The notes beneath the pieces were generated by a model. It searched no databases and had not been told where the DNA came from. It was given only the letters and a program-made list of their open reading frames with translations. From Pseudomonas sp. PDM04 (lineage in GTDB: Bacteria; Pseudomonadota; Gammaproteobacteria; Pseudomonadales; Pseudomonadaceae), in NCBI RefSeq assembly GCF_014851765.1, contig NZ_JACVAI010000001.1, forward strand, positions 1,302,001-1,366,000: a stretch of DNA of 64,000 nucleotides. The letters are read 5' to 3'. Positions 17,024 through 25,037 of this stretch are shown here, piece after piece. The translations under genes and the position numbers were made by a program. Every line of letters starts with the position of its first letter. Position 1 is the first letter of the stretch.

Positions 17024-17659
17024 ATGGGCTGGCTGATTCTGGCGCTGATGGGCGCGGCGACGTTTCTCTACGGGCTCAGCGTGCATGCGGCGCTGTTGTG
17101 CCTGTTGGTCAAACCGTTGCCGGTGCTCGCCTTGCTCGGCTGGCTGCACGACGCGCCGCCCAGCGAATACCGGCGCTGGATCAGCCTGGGCCTGATGTTC
17201 TCCCTGCTCGGCGACGTGCTGCTGGCCTGGCCCGGGGATTTGTTCGTGTTCGGCCTCGGGGCGTTCCTGCTCGCTCACCTGGCGTACCTGAAAGCCTATC
17301 TGAGCGATTGCCGGCGGCTGGCGCTGCTGCCGCTGATCATCGCGCTGGCGGTGGGTGCGGTGCTGCTGGGGATTCTGATCGCCAATGGTCTGGGCCCATT
17401 GCTGATCCCGGTGATCGTGTACGGCATGGCCATCACGGCAATGCTCTGGAGAGCCCTGGCCCGCCTCGGCACCGACGTGCCCAAACGCTCGGCGCTGCTC
17501 GCCGCTGGCGGTGCCGTGGCGTTCGTGTTTTCGGACAGCGTGATTGGGATCAACCGCTTCGTTGCACCGTTCTATGCAGCGCCGTACGTGATCATCCTCA
17601 GCTACTGGCTGGGGCAATGGGGGATTGCGGCGTCGGCCTTTGGCCATAGACCGCGCTGA
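17024..17659 (+). CDS. YhhN-family membrane protein (lysoplasmalogenase-like)
   Basis: This 211-aa protein is almost entirely hydrophobic, with about seven or eight transmembrane segments. Conserved YhhN/TMEM86 features include SLGLMFSLLGDVLLAWP and the C-terminal GAVAFVFSDSVIGINRF with acidic residues inside membrane segments. Family members in animals hydrolyse lysoplasmalogens; the bacterial substrate is less certain. It follows icp by 2 bp and is probably co-transcribed. A REPIN follows at once. Confidence 0.82.
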   Translation: MGWLILALMGAATFLYGLSVHAALLCLLVKPLPVLALLGWLHDAPPSEYRRWISLGLMFSLLGDVLLAWPGDLFVFGLGAFLLAHLAYLKAYLSDCRRLALLPLIIALAVGAVLLGILIANGLGPLLIPVIVYGMAITAMLWRALARLGTDVPKRSALLAAGGAVAFVFSDSVIGINRFVAPFYAAPYVIILSYWLGQWGIAASAFGHRPR

Positions 17660-17664
17660 ATGCT

Positions 17665-17725
17665 TCGCGAGCAGCCTCGCTCCCACCGTTGTAGGTGATC
17701 ACTGTGGGAGCGAGCCTGCTCGCGA
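17665..17725. repeat. REPIN
   Basis: TCGCGAGCAGCCTCGCTCCC (one base off the usual core) faces GTGGGAGCGAGCCTGCTCGC, with about 17 bp between. It lies between yhhN and cmoA. An open frame running through it is not coding. Confidence 0.9.
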
Positions 17726-17847
17726 TAGCGATATCACTGAATGCACAGTCCTCGGCGCCAGCCCGGCGGTTTATCAGACAACCCGCGCATCCCCGCGCCA
17801 ACTTGGCTAAAATGCCGGCCTTTTCCACCGACACTGCCGGAACCGCC

Positions 17848-18591
17848 GTGAGCAAAGAACCCGATCGCCTTTTCGCCCAGCCGTTGGCCCAGGTGCCTGA
17901 CTTCGCCTTTAACGAGGACGTGGTGCGGGTGTTCCCGGACATGATCAAGCGCTCGGTGCCCGGTTATCCGACCATCGTGGAAAACCTCGGCGTGCTCGCC
18001 GCACAGTTCGCCCAACCCAACAGCGTGCTCTACGACCTGGGCTCGTCCCTCGGCGCCGTGACCCAGGCATTGCGCCGTCATGTGCGCACCGACGGCTGCC
18101 GCGTCATCGCTGTGGATAACTCGGCGGCCATGGTCGAGCGCTGCCGCGAATACCTCAACGGCCAGGACTCGATGTTCCAGGAACTGCTGCCGGTGGAGGT
18201 GATCGAGGGCGACATCCTCGCCCTCGAGTTCCAGCCGGCCTCGGTGGTGGCCCTGAACTTCACCCTGCAATTCATTGCCCCGGCGCAGCGTACCGAACTG
18301 CTCTCGCGCATTCGTCGCTCGCTGCTGCCCGGTGGCGCCTTGATCCTGTCGGAGAAACTGCGCTTCGAAGACGAACAGGAACATGCTCTGCTCACTGACC
18401 TGCACGTGGCGTTCAAACGCGCCAACGGCTACAGCGAACTGGAAATCGCCCAGAAGCGCAGCGCCATCGAAAACGTCATGAAACCCGACAGCCTCGAAGA
18501 ACACCGCGAACGCCTGCTGGCGGCCGGGTTCTCCAGGGTCGTGCCGTGGTTCCAGTGCCTTAACTTTGCCTCGTTGATTGCCTTGCCATGA
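17848..18591 (+). CDS. cmoA: Carboxy-S-adenosyl-L-methionine synthase CmoA
   Basis: The GTG start at 17848 gives 247 aa, the usual CmoA length; the frame stays open upstream but that stretch contains a REPIN. The protein has the methyltransferase-fold motif [19 protein letters not shown] and later [11 protein letters not shown] and [10 protein letters not shown]. CmoA converts SAM and prephenate to carboxy-SAM, which CmoB uses to build the cmo5U wobble base of tRNAs. It overlaps cmoB by 4 bp (ATGA), which supports translational coupling. Confidence 0.93.
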   Translation: MSKEPDRLFAQPLAQVPDFAFNEDVVRVFPDMIKRSVPGYPTIVENLGVLAAQFAQPNSVLYDLGSSLGAVTQALRRHVRTDGCRVIAVDNSAAMVERCREYLNGQDSMFQELLPVEVIEGDILALEFQPASVVALNFTLQFIAPAQRTELLSRIRRSLLPGGALILSEKLRFEDEQEHALLTDLHVAFKRANGYSELEIAQKRSAIENVMKPDSLEEHRERLLAAGFSRVVPWFQCLNFASLIALP

Positions 18592-19544
18592 TTGATCTGT
18601 CTCCCCTCGCCCGCCGTCTGGCCGGCACGCCGCTGGCCGATTGGGCCAACACCCTGCAAGCCCAGCTCGACAAGAAAATGGAAAAGGGTCACGGCGACCT
18701 GGAGCGCTGGCAGAGTGCGCTGGACGCCCTGCCGAAGCTGCAGCCCAGCCAAGTCGATCTGCTCGACGGCCTGACGCTGGACACCGACTGCGACGAGGCC
18801 ACCCGCACGCAGATGCGCACCGCGCTGATGGGCCTGTCGCCGTGGCGCAAGGGGCCGTTCGACTTGTTTGGCGTGCATGTCGACACCGAGTGGCGTTCGG
18901 ACTGGAAATGGTCGCGGGTGTCGAAGCACCTGGACCTGAAAGGCAAACGCATCCTCGACGTCGGTTGCGGCAACGGCTACTACATGTGGCGCATGCTCGG
19001 TGCCGGCGCCGACAGCGTGATCGGCGTCGATCCGAACTGGCTGTTCTTCTGCCAGTTCCAGGCGGTGCAGCGCTACCTGTCAGAACCGAACGCCTGGCAC
19101 CTGCCGTTTCCCTTCGAAGACCTGCCGCCCAACCTGGAAGGCTTCGACACGGTGTTTTCCATGGGCGTGTTCTACCATCGCCGTTCGCCCATCGAACATT
19201 TGCTGGCGCTGAAGGATTGCCTGGTCAAGGGCGGTGAACTGGTGCTGGAAACCCTGGTGATCGAAGGCGACCAGCAGCAGGTGCTGGTGCCGGAAGACCG
19301 CTATGCACAGATGCGCAACGTGTGGTTCCTGCCGTCCGTGCCGGCGCTGGAATTGTGGCTGCGCCGTGCCGGGTTCAGTGAGGTGAAGTGCGTGGACGTC
19401 AGCGTGACCACGGTCGAGGAACAACGCGGGACGGAGTGGATGAAGTACCAGTCGCTCAGCGATTTCCTCGACCCCGAGGATCACAGCAAGACGATTGAAG
19501 GGTTGCCGGCACCGATGCGGGCGGTGATCGTGGCCCGTAAGTAA
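18588..19544 (+). CDS. cmoB: tRNA U34 carboxymethyltransferase CmoB
   Basis: This 318-aa SAM-type transferase transfers the carboxymethyl group of carboxy-SAM to 5-hydroxyuridine at position 34 of tRNA. The central Rossmann domain begins with [20 protein letters not shown] and [14 protein letters not shown], followed by [20 protein letters not shown] and an arginine-rich C-terminal region. Length matches E. coli CmoB (323 aa). It is the second gene of a two-gene unit with cmoA and is followed by a REPIN. Confidence 0.94.
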   Translation: MIDLSPLARRLAGTPLADWANTLQAQLDKKMEKGHGDLERWQSALDALPKLQPSQVDLLDGLTLDTDCDEATRTQMRTALMGLSPWRKGPFDLFGVHVDTEWRSDWKWSRVSKHLDLKGKRILDVGCGNGYYMWRMLGAGADSVIGVDPNWLFFCQFQAVQRYLSEPNAWHLPFPFEDLPPNLEGFDTVFSMGVFYHRRSPIEHLLALKDCLVKGGELVLETLVIEGDQQQVLVPEDRYAQMRNVWFLPSVPALELWLRRAGFSEVKCVDVSVTTVEEQRGTEWMKYQSLSDFLDPEDHSKTIEGLPAPMRAVIVARK

Positions 19545-19574
19545 CCCCGATTTTCCAGCCCACGAAGATCTCCT

Positions 19575-19661
19575 GTGGGAGCGAGCCTGCTCGCGATGAG
19601 AGACTGACAGTCAACAGTGGTTTGAATGTCAGGCCGCTATCGCGAGCAGGCTCGCTCCCAC
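19575..19661. repeat. REPIN
   Basis: GTGGGAGCGAGCCTGCTCGC at 19575 faces the inverse copy ending at 19661. It lies between the convergent cmoB and tadA genes. The next copy to the right is not met until 35.9 kb. Confidence 0.92.
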
Positions 19662-19674
19662 AGAAGGTGTGGGT

Positions 19675-20172
19675 TCAGTCCGAAGGCCTGGCGCGCCGGG
19701 CCTTGAAGAACTCGCTCAACACCGTCCCGCACTCTTGCGCCAGCACGCCGCCTTCAAACAGCACCCGGTGATTCAAAAAGCCCTGGGTAAAGAACTGCCC
19801 CTGACTCTGCACAATCCCGGCCTTGGGCTCCAGCGCACCGTACACCACGCGCGCGATGCGCGAATGCACGATCAGCCCGGCGCACATGCTGCACGGTTCC
19901 AGTGTCACGTAGAGCGTGCTGCCGGGCAGACGATAATTGCTCACCGCCAACGCGGCGGCGCGGATCGCGACCATTTCCGCATGGGCGCTCGGGTCGTTGC
20001 CGCTGATCGGGCAGTTGAAGCCGCGACCGATGATTTCGCCGTCCTGCACCAGCACCGCGCCCACCGGCACTTCACCCAGCGCCGCGCCCTGTGCGGCCAG
20101 GGCCAGGGCCTCGTGCATGAACTCGCGATCACGGCTGCGATCGATGATCGCGGCGGGACGAATCTGCCGCAT
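19675..20172 (-). CDS. tadA: tRNA-specific adenosine deaminase TadA
   Basis: Starting at ATG 20172 (MRQIRPAAII) the protein is 165 aa. The zinc-dependent deaminase signature is complete: HAEMVAIRAA (zinc His and catalytic Glu) and TLEPCSMCAG (two zinc Cys). VPVGAVLV and a GFLNHRVLFEGG stretch near the C-terminus match TadA. It converts A34 to inosine in tRNA-Arg. The ATG overlaps the stop codon of the upstream multicopper oxidase gene by one base (TGATG), so the two are translationally coupled. Confidence 0.93.
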   Translation of the reverse strand: MRQIRPAAIIDRSRDREFMHEALALAAQGAALGEVPVGAVLVQDGEIIGRGFNCPISGNDPSAHAEMVAIRAAALAVSNYRLPGSTLYVTLEPCSMCAGLIVHSRIARVVYGALEPKAGIVQSQGQFFTQGFLNHRVLFEGGVLAQECGTVLSEFFKARRARPSD

Positions 20173-21548
20173 CACGCCACCTCGATGGCGGCCATCAGGC
20201 CGGTTTCCATGTGGTCGATCACATGGCAATGGAACATCCATACCCCCGGGTTATCCGCCACCAGCGCGACTTGCGCCCGCTCGTTCTTGCCCAGCAGGTA
20301 GGTGTCGGTGAAATACGGAATCACCTTGTGCCGGTTCGAGGCGATCACCTTGAAGCTCATGCCGTGCAGGTGGATCGGGTGCTGGTACTGGGTCATGTTC
20401 TTCAATTCGAAAATGTAGCTCTTGCCCTTTTCGAGCGTGGCAATCGGCCGGTCGGCGCAGGTCTTGTCGGTGATGTCCCAGGCCTTGCCGTTGATCTGCC
20501 ACAGGCTCGGCGGCTTGCCATTATCGACGTTGACCGACACCGAGCCGACCCATTCGAAATTGAAGTTGAGTTTCTCGGCATTGGCCAGGTCCGGCTCGGC
20601 CACCGGGTTGGCCGGCAGCGCCGCTGGCCAGGCGGTCGGCGCGTCGTTGTTGGGCACCGAGCGCAAGGTGCCCAGGCGCACCGGACCGTTGCGCAGGGAC
20701 AATTCCTCGCCGGCCGGTGGTGCCTTGATCGCCAGGCAGATGCGCATGCCCGGGCCGAGCCAGTACTCCTTGCCCAACGGCCGAGGTTCGACGGGATTGC
20801 CGTCCAGCGCATAGATCTGCGCTTCGACACCGGGGATGTTGATACGGTAAGTCAGGGTGTTGTCGAGATTGAGCAGCCGCACTCGGGTGATCTGGCCGGC
20901 GGGCAGATCGATGACCGGCGACGGCACGCCATTGATCGTCACCAGCCGTCCGGCCGTACCGCCCCGGGCCGCTTCCCGGGGAATGCTGAACTCGACGAAG
21001 TTGCCTTGCTCATCGACGTGCCAGTTTTTCAGGCTGAGGGTCTGTTCGTACTTGAAACCGGTGGGTTCTCGTTCTTCGACTATCAACGGCCCGACCAGCC
21101 CGCGCCCCAGTTCCTCGCTGCTGTTCACGTGGGGGTGATACCAGTAGCTGCCGGCGTCCGGTACGCGGAATTTGTAATCGAAATATTCCCCCGGCAACAC
21201 CGGAAGCTGCGAGACGTAGGGCACGCCGTCCATCTCCAGCGGCAGGCGAATGCCGTGCCAGTGAATGGTGGTGGCCACCGGCAGATGATTGATGAAACGC
21301 ACCCGCAGCCATTCGCCCTGACGCACCCGCAATTCGGTGCCCGGCGCCGACGGCCCGAACGCCCAGGCCGGAGTCTTGTGGCCGGCGACCAGCTCGACGT
21401 CCAATGGCGCGGCAATCAGCTCATAGTCGTGGCCCGCCTCGGCATCGGCCCTCTTGCCCAGCCAGTAGCGCGACGCGCCCCCCGCACCGACGCCAACGAC
21501 AACAAGACCGGCCAGGCCACCGAGGATTTGCCGACGGGTAAAGGACAT
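20172..21548 (-). CDS. Tat-exported multicopper oxidase
   Basis: From ATG 21548 (MSFTRRQILGG) the product is 458 aa with a twin-arginine signal (about 1-35); the frame is open further upstream but lacks a signal there. All four copper-binding motifs are present in order: TIHWHGIRLP, SYWYHPHVN, HPIHLHGMSF and MFHCHVIDHMETGLM. Three cupredoxin domains fill the length. Such periplasmic oxidases oxidise Cu(I), metal ions or phenolics at a type-1 copper and reduce oxygen at a trinuclear site; the substrate here is not evident and no long Met-rich insert like that of CueO is seen. It is divergent from the first toxin gene. Confidence 0.88.
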   Translation of the reverse strand: MSFTRRQILGGLAGLVVVGVGAGGASRYWLGKRADAEAGHDYELIAAPLDVELVAGHKTPAWAFGPSAPGTELRVRQGEWLRVRFINHLPVATTIHWHGIRLPLEMDGVPYVSQLPVLPGEYFDYKFRVPDAGSYWYHPHVNSSEELGRGLVGPLIVEEREPTGFKYEQTLSLKNWHVDEQGNFVEFSIPREAARGGTAGRLVTINGVPSPVIDLPAGQITRVRLLNLDNTLTYRINIPGVEAQIYALDGNPVEPRPLGKEYWLGPGMRICLAIKAPPAGEELSLRNGPVRLGTLRSVPNNDAPTAWPAALPANPVAEPDLANAEKLNFNFEWVGSVSVNVDNGKPPSLWQINGKAWDITDKTCADRPIATLEKGKSYIFELKNMTQYQHPIHLHGMSFKVIASNRHKVIPYFTDTYLLGKNERAQVALVADNPGVWMFHCHVIDHMETGLMAAIEVA

Positions 21549-21661
21549 GAACTCAACCACCTTACGTTTCCAGCGCAAGCCCGCGAGCCTGCAAAAGGCG
21601 AATACGATACACCTGCGGTTGCGAAACAGTAAGGGCGGCGCGGCGGATGGACGCAGGCGCG

Positions 21662-21685
21662 GGTGCGGTACATATGTAGCGCACC
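21662..21685. promoter_or_regulatory. 24-bp near-perfect palindrome between multicopper oxidase and toxin gene
   Basis: GGTGCG and CGCACC flank the perfect 10-mer palindrome TACATATGTA, with one mismatched G on each side. It ends 54 bp before the first toxin ATG and lies 113 bp before the oxidase start. It could be a dimeric repressor operator or a hairpin in the toxin leader. No matching regulator gene is nearby. Confidence 0.5.
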
Positions 21686-21739
21686 GCCCCGGATCGAATG
21701 GTTCACCCTCGCCGTCCCTGTTCTCAAGGAATCGAGCCA

Positions 21740-24700
21740 ATGAACCCGAAACAACCCCGCCCCTTGCCCAACGCCGCCGACAAGGCGGCCCTCAAGGTGC
21801 TCGCCGCCCATGTCGTCAAGGCCTGTCCGAGCCTGCACGATGCGGCCCACGAAGTCGCCGCCCACCTGCTGGTCCAGCATGGCCTCAGCCATCTGGACCC
21901 CGACCAGGTGTATTTCCACCGCTTCAAGTCTGCGCAAAGCCTGGAGTCTTCGTTCACCGGTTGGCAGCATTACGGCGAAAAGCCTTATGAATCCCTGACC
22001 CTGACGCAACTGGTGATCCACCGGTTCCGCGCCACCGACCAGGACAACGCCGACCTGCTGGACCTGTACGGCGGGTTCTATACCGCAGGCCCCGAGGCGG
22101 AAAACTTCGATGCCAGCAACGAAGTGCAGCTGCGGGGCAACGAGGTGCTGAAGGCCTTCTGGGACATCGACTTCAGCCAGTTGTACCGCCATCAACTGCA
22201 TGCGTTCTGGGACGCCTGGGCCGGCGATTTCCGCACGCTGGCCAAGTGCACCTTCCTCGGCAAAGCCATCGAGGCCCGGGACAACGGGCAGTTGAGCGAC
22301 GATGATTGGCAAACCGCGCTCGATGCCGTCATCGGCCCGCTCACCTGGCCCATCACGTTGAAGCTGCTGCAAACCGATGCCGAGCCCGGCCCGCATCTGC
22401 GTGTCGCGGCACTGGATATCGCCGGGCATGCCGCCAGCAACATCCTGCGCATCATCGATGCCAAGGGCCGGCAGATCCTCTATGTGCCGGGCGAAAGCCA
22501 GGCGTTCCATGTGTTCGAAACGCCCTCGGACCTGCACGCGTGGATCCTGACTCAAATGAACGATGAAGCGCTTCGCCGCGCCTTCATGAGTCACTTCCCG
22601 CTGTCCGAACGCCAGGCCATCGACGATCACCTCGCCGACCTGATGAATCGCCTGGTGAACACCTGGGGTCATGCCGATCATCAGCTGATCAATCAGAAAG
22701 ACCAGGCCATCGCCGGGGACGCCTTCGGCTGGCTGCGTGATTCGACCCGCCGCGCCATGACCGATGAAGCCGATCTGGCGCTGACCTCCAATGGCGATCT
22801 GCGCAAAAAGCTCTGGATCGGCTACCTGAGTGCCGGCCTGAAGGTGTTCGGCCCGATGGCCGCCGTCGGCTGGCCGGTGGCGCTGCCGGTGATCGGCGCC
22901 GGGGTGGCCAGCATGGGCCTGAACATCGACCAGGCGGTCAACGGCAAGACGGCCGCCGAGCGCAAGGACGGCGTGATCGGGGCGATCTTCAATGCCATCG
23001 ACGTGCTGTTCAACCTGCCGTTTCTCAAAGGGGTCGGCCCGATGGTCGAGGTCGGTGCCGAGGTCGAGGCAGCAGAAGCGGCGGAATGGGATGAGTATTC
23101 CGAAGCGCTGCGCCCCCCGGAAGAACCCGCGCCTCCGAGCAAGCCTGAGGTACAGACCGAGGGGGCTTTGCCGACTCCGGGGGAAATCCGCCGCGTGCCC
23201 GCAGAACCGGTTCGCCCCCGCGACATACCGCAAAAATTTCAAACCAACGAACTGCTGGACGGCAAAACCCCGATCAGCGAGCCCGGAAAATACCAGGGCA
23301 TCTACACGCTCGACGGCGATCCGCCCCACGCCATCCTGATCGACGACAGCGCCTACTACGTGCGCTACTTTCCCGACGCCCGGGGCGGCGGGTACTGGGC
23401 CATCGTCGATCCCGCCAGACCCAATCAGTTCATCCATTCGCTGCCCGTGCACCTGAACGCCGAAGGCCAATGGGAACGGATGCCCAGGCTGCGTTTGCCG
23501 GCGGGCGGGCAATGCTTTGGCAAGGGCTGTGTGCTCGAACTGGACTCATCGCTGGAAGGTTCGCAGACGGAAAACTCGCTGGACACCCTGCCGTCCCGCA
23601 CTGAAGAAACAGAGTTATCCGACGCTTCGGCCCCGCGGCTGGTGACGACCGCCTACGATGTCGACAGGCACGCCTTGCCCGGTCTGAAACGCTGGGCACT
23701 GGGCATTCCTGAAACCCACGTTCGAGTGCAGATCGGCCCCGGCGGCGCACTGGTCGTGCCCGACCGCTATGCCCCGAACTTTGCCGAGAAAGCGCGGGCA
23801 CTGCTGCTGTCGAGCAGGCGCTTCTACGCAAACCTGCAGTGGCAAAGCCTGCCTGTGCGCCCGACAATCCCCACCCTGGAGCCCTCGACATCGTTCAGTG
23901 CATTGGTGGAACGTGTGTTCATCGAAGCGCCCGGCCTGGTCATCGGTGAAACCCTTGACCGGCTCACCAGCATGCGTCTGGTGATCGAGAACATGCCCTC
24001 GATGGCGGCCCAAGGGCTGAAAACCATTTACATGCGTCGATTGCTGGCCGACTTTGCCCAGGCAGATCTCAACGACTACTTCACCAGCGGTGTCATGTCC
24101 GAGGACCTGCTGAGCTATCTGCGTCGTCTGGGCACCGACCCCACCGGCCGATTCAACCAGCTGGAACTGGTCAAGAGCGCGCAGGCCAATGGGGTTCGCG
24201 TCCAGGCCCTGGATTGCGCGGCGAACTATCGCAGACCGGTCCCGCAAACCGCCGTGGACGAACAGATGATGGCCAATCACCTGACCAACGAAATCATGTT
24301 CACCGACAAGTTACTGAACGGTCATGGCAAGTGGCTGATACTGACCGGTGCCGAGAGCACCAACACCTTCAGAGGCCTGGCAGGGCTCGCCGAGCTGGAA
24401 GGTGGCATCGGTGTGCGGATCGAAGACGTCAACCCGGGGCAAGGGCAGCGCCTGGAGATCGATCCTGGTATCGACGTCGATCGCGGGCCCTTTTTCACCG
24501 ACGACAACACGCGCGGAACCTCCGATACGCTGCAGGCGGACTTGCGCCTGCAAGTGGAAGCGCCTCAGCTGACACGCACCGACGAGTATCTCCAGCGCTT
24601 GCTGTATCGCAAGGGGATGTACCTGTTCGAGAAGGCCGGGGATGCGTACACCCTCGTCCATCGCGGTACCAGTGGCTCCCTTGTGCGAACCGCCGTGGAG

Positions 24701-24838
24701 CCCATGGCCGATGGCAACGTCTGCATCAATCGCCCGGCGTGGCCCCAAGTCAGCGGCAAGCCGTTCGCCAACATCGATCAGCTGTCGCACGCACTCAATG
24801 GCATGGGGCTGGTGCTGCAGAACCGTATACCGAGTTGA
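21740..24838 (+). CDS. Large toxin-like protein with one degenerate ChaN/EreA/TIKI-like domain
   Basis: This 1032-aa protein starts at ATG 21740, supported by AAGGA. Residues 1 to about 440 match the N-terminal part of the next gene product almost end to end (DNADLLD..., RTLAKCTFLGKA, WIGYLSAGLKVFGPMAAVGW). The part includes a hydrophobic stretch (about 355-385) that could act in membrane insertion. It resembles the N-terminal region of large Pseudomonas dermonecrotic/membrane-targeted toxins. After a proline-rich linker (about 455-500), residues about 690-930 form a ChaN/EreA/TIKI-like domain. Its first signature is GETL at 736-739 instead of GESH and its second is GAES at 870-873 instead of GNSH, so catalysis is doubtful. 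No signal peptide is seen and no secretion or immunity gene is adjacent. Function is inferred. Confidence 0.7.
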   Translation: MNPKQPRPLPNAADKAALKVLAAHVVKACPSLHDAAHEVAAHLLVQHGLSHLDPDQVYFHRFKSAQSLESSFTGWQHYGEKPYESLTLTQLVIHRFRATDQDNADLLDLYGGFYTAGPEAENFDASNEVQLRGNEVLKAFWDIDFSQLYRHQLHAFWDAWAGDFRTLAKCTFLGKAIEARDNGQLSDDDWQTALDAVIGPLTWPITLKLLQTDAEPGPHLRVAALDIAGHAASNILRIIDAKGRQILYVPGESQAFHVFETPSDLHAWILTQMNDEALRRAFMSHFPLSERQAIDDHLADLMNRLVNTWGHADHQLINQKDQAIAGDAFGWLRDSTRRAMTDEADLALTSNGDLRKKLWIGYLSAGLKVFGPMAAVGWPVALPVIGAGVASMGLNIDQAVNGKTAAERKDGVIGAIFNAIDVLFNLPFLKGVGPMVEVGAEVEAAEAAEWDEYSEALRPPEEPAPPSKPEVQTEGALPTPGEIRRVPAEPVRPRDIPQKFQTNELLDGKTPISEPGKYQGIYTLDGDPPHAILIDDSAYYVRYFPDARGGGYWAIVDPARPNQFIHSLPVHLNAEGQWERMPRLRLPAGGQCFGKGCVLELDSSLEGSQTENSLDTLPSRTEETELSDASAPRLVTTAYDVDRHALPGLKRWALGIPETHVRVQIGPGGALVVPDRYAPNFAEKARALLLSSRRFYANLQWQSLPVRPTIPTLEPSTSFSALVERVFIEAPGLVIGETLDRLTSMRLVIENMPSMAAQGLKTIYMRRLLADFAQADLNDYFTSGVMSEDLLSYLRRLGTDPTGRFNQLELVKSAQANGVRVQALDCAANYRRPVPQTAVDEQMMANHLTNEIMFTDKLLNGHGKWLILTGAESTNTFRGLAGLAELEGGIGVRIEDVNPGQGQRLEIDPGIDVDRGPFFTDDNTRGTSDTLQADLRLQVEAPQLTRTDEYLQRLLYRKGMYLFEKAGDAYTLVHRGTSGSLVRTAVEPMADGNVCINRPAWPQVSGKPFANIDQLSHALNGMGLVLQNRIPS

Positions 24839-25037
24839 TCAGCCTGCTCGATGTTCAATGACCCGCCGGGCCGTGTTCGGCCTGCGCGGGTTCAGGATTC
24901 ACTCGTCTGGCGCGACGTTTTCCTATGCACCCCATCCTTGATCCGACATCACGGTGCCCTGACGTCTGACAGACCCATCGCCCTCCGGCCTGAAATGATC
25001 GCGGCTGTTTTCACCCACCCACGATCAAGGAAAGCCT

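Noticed and set aside
17695..17847. N-terminal extension of CmoA
   Set aside because: It begins inside a REPIN; GTG 17848 gives the normal family length.
16440..19661. Regularly recurring GC-rich repeats considered as a CRISPR array
   Set aside because: The repeats are palindromic REP elements at irregular distances between genes, in both orientations, without uniform spacers or cas genes.
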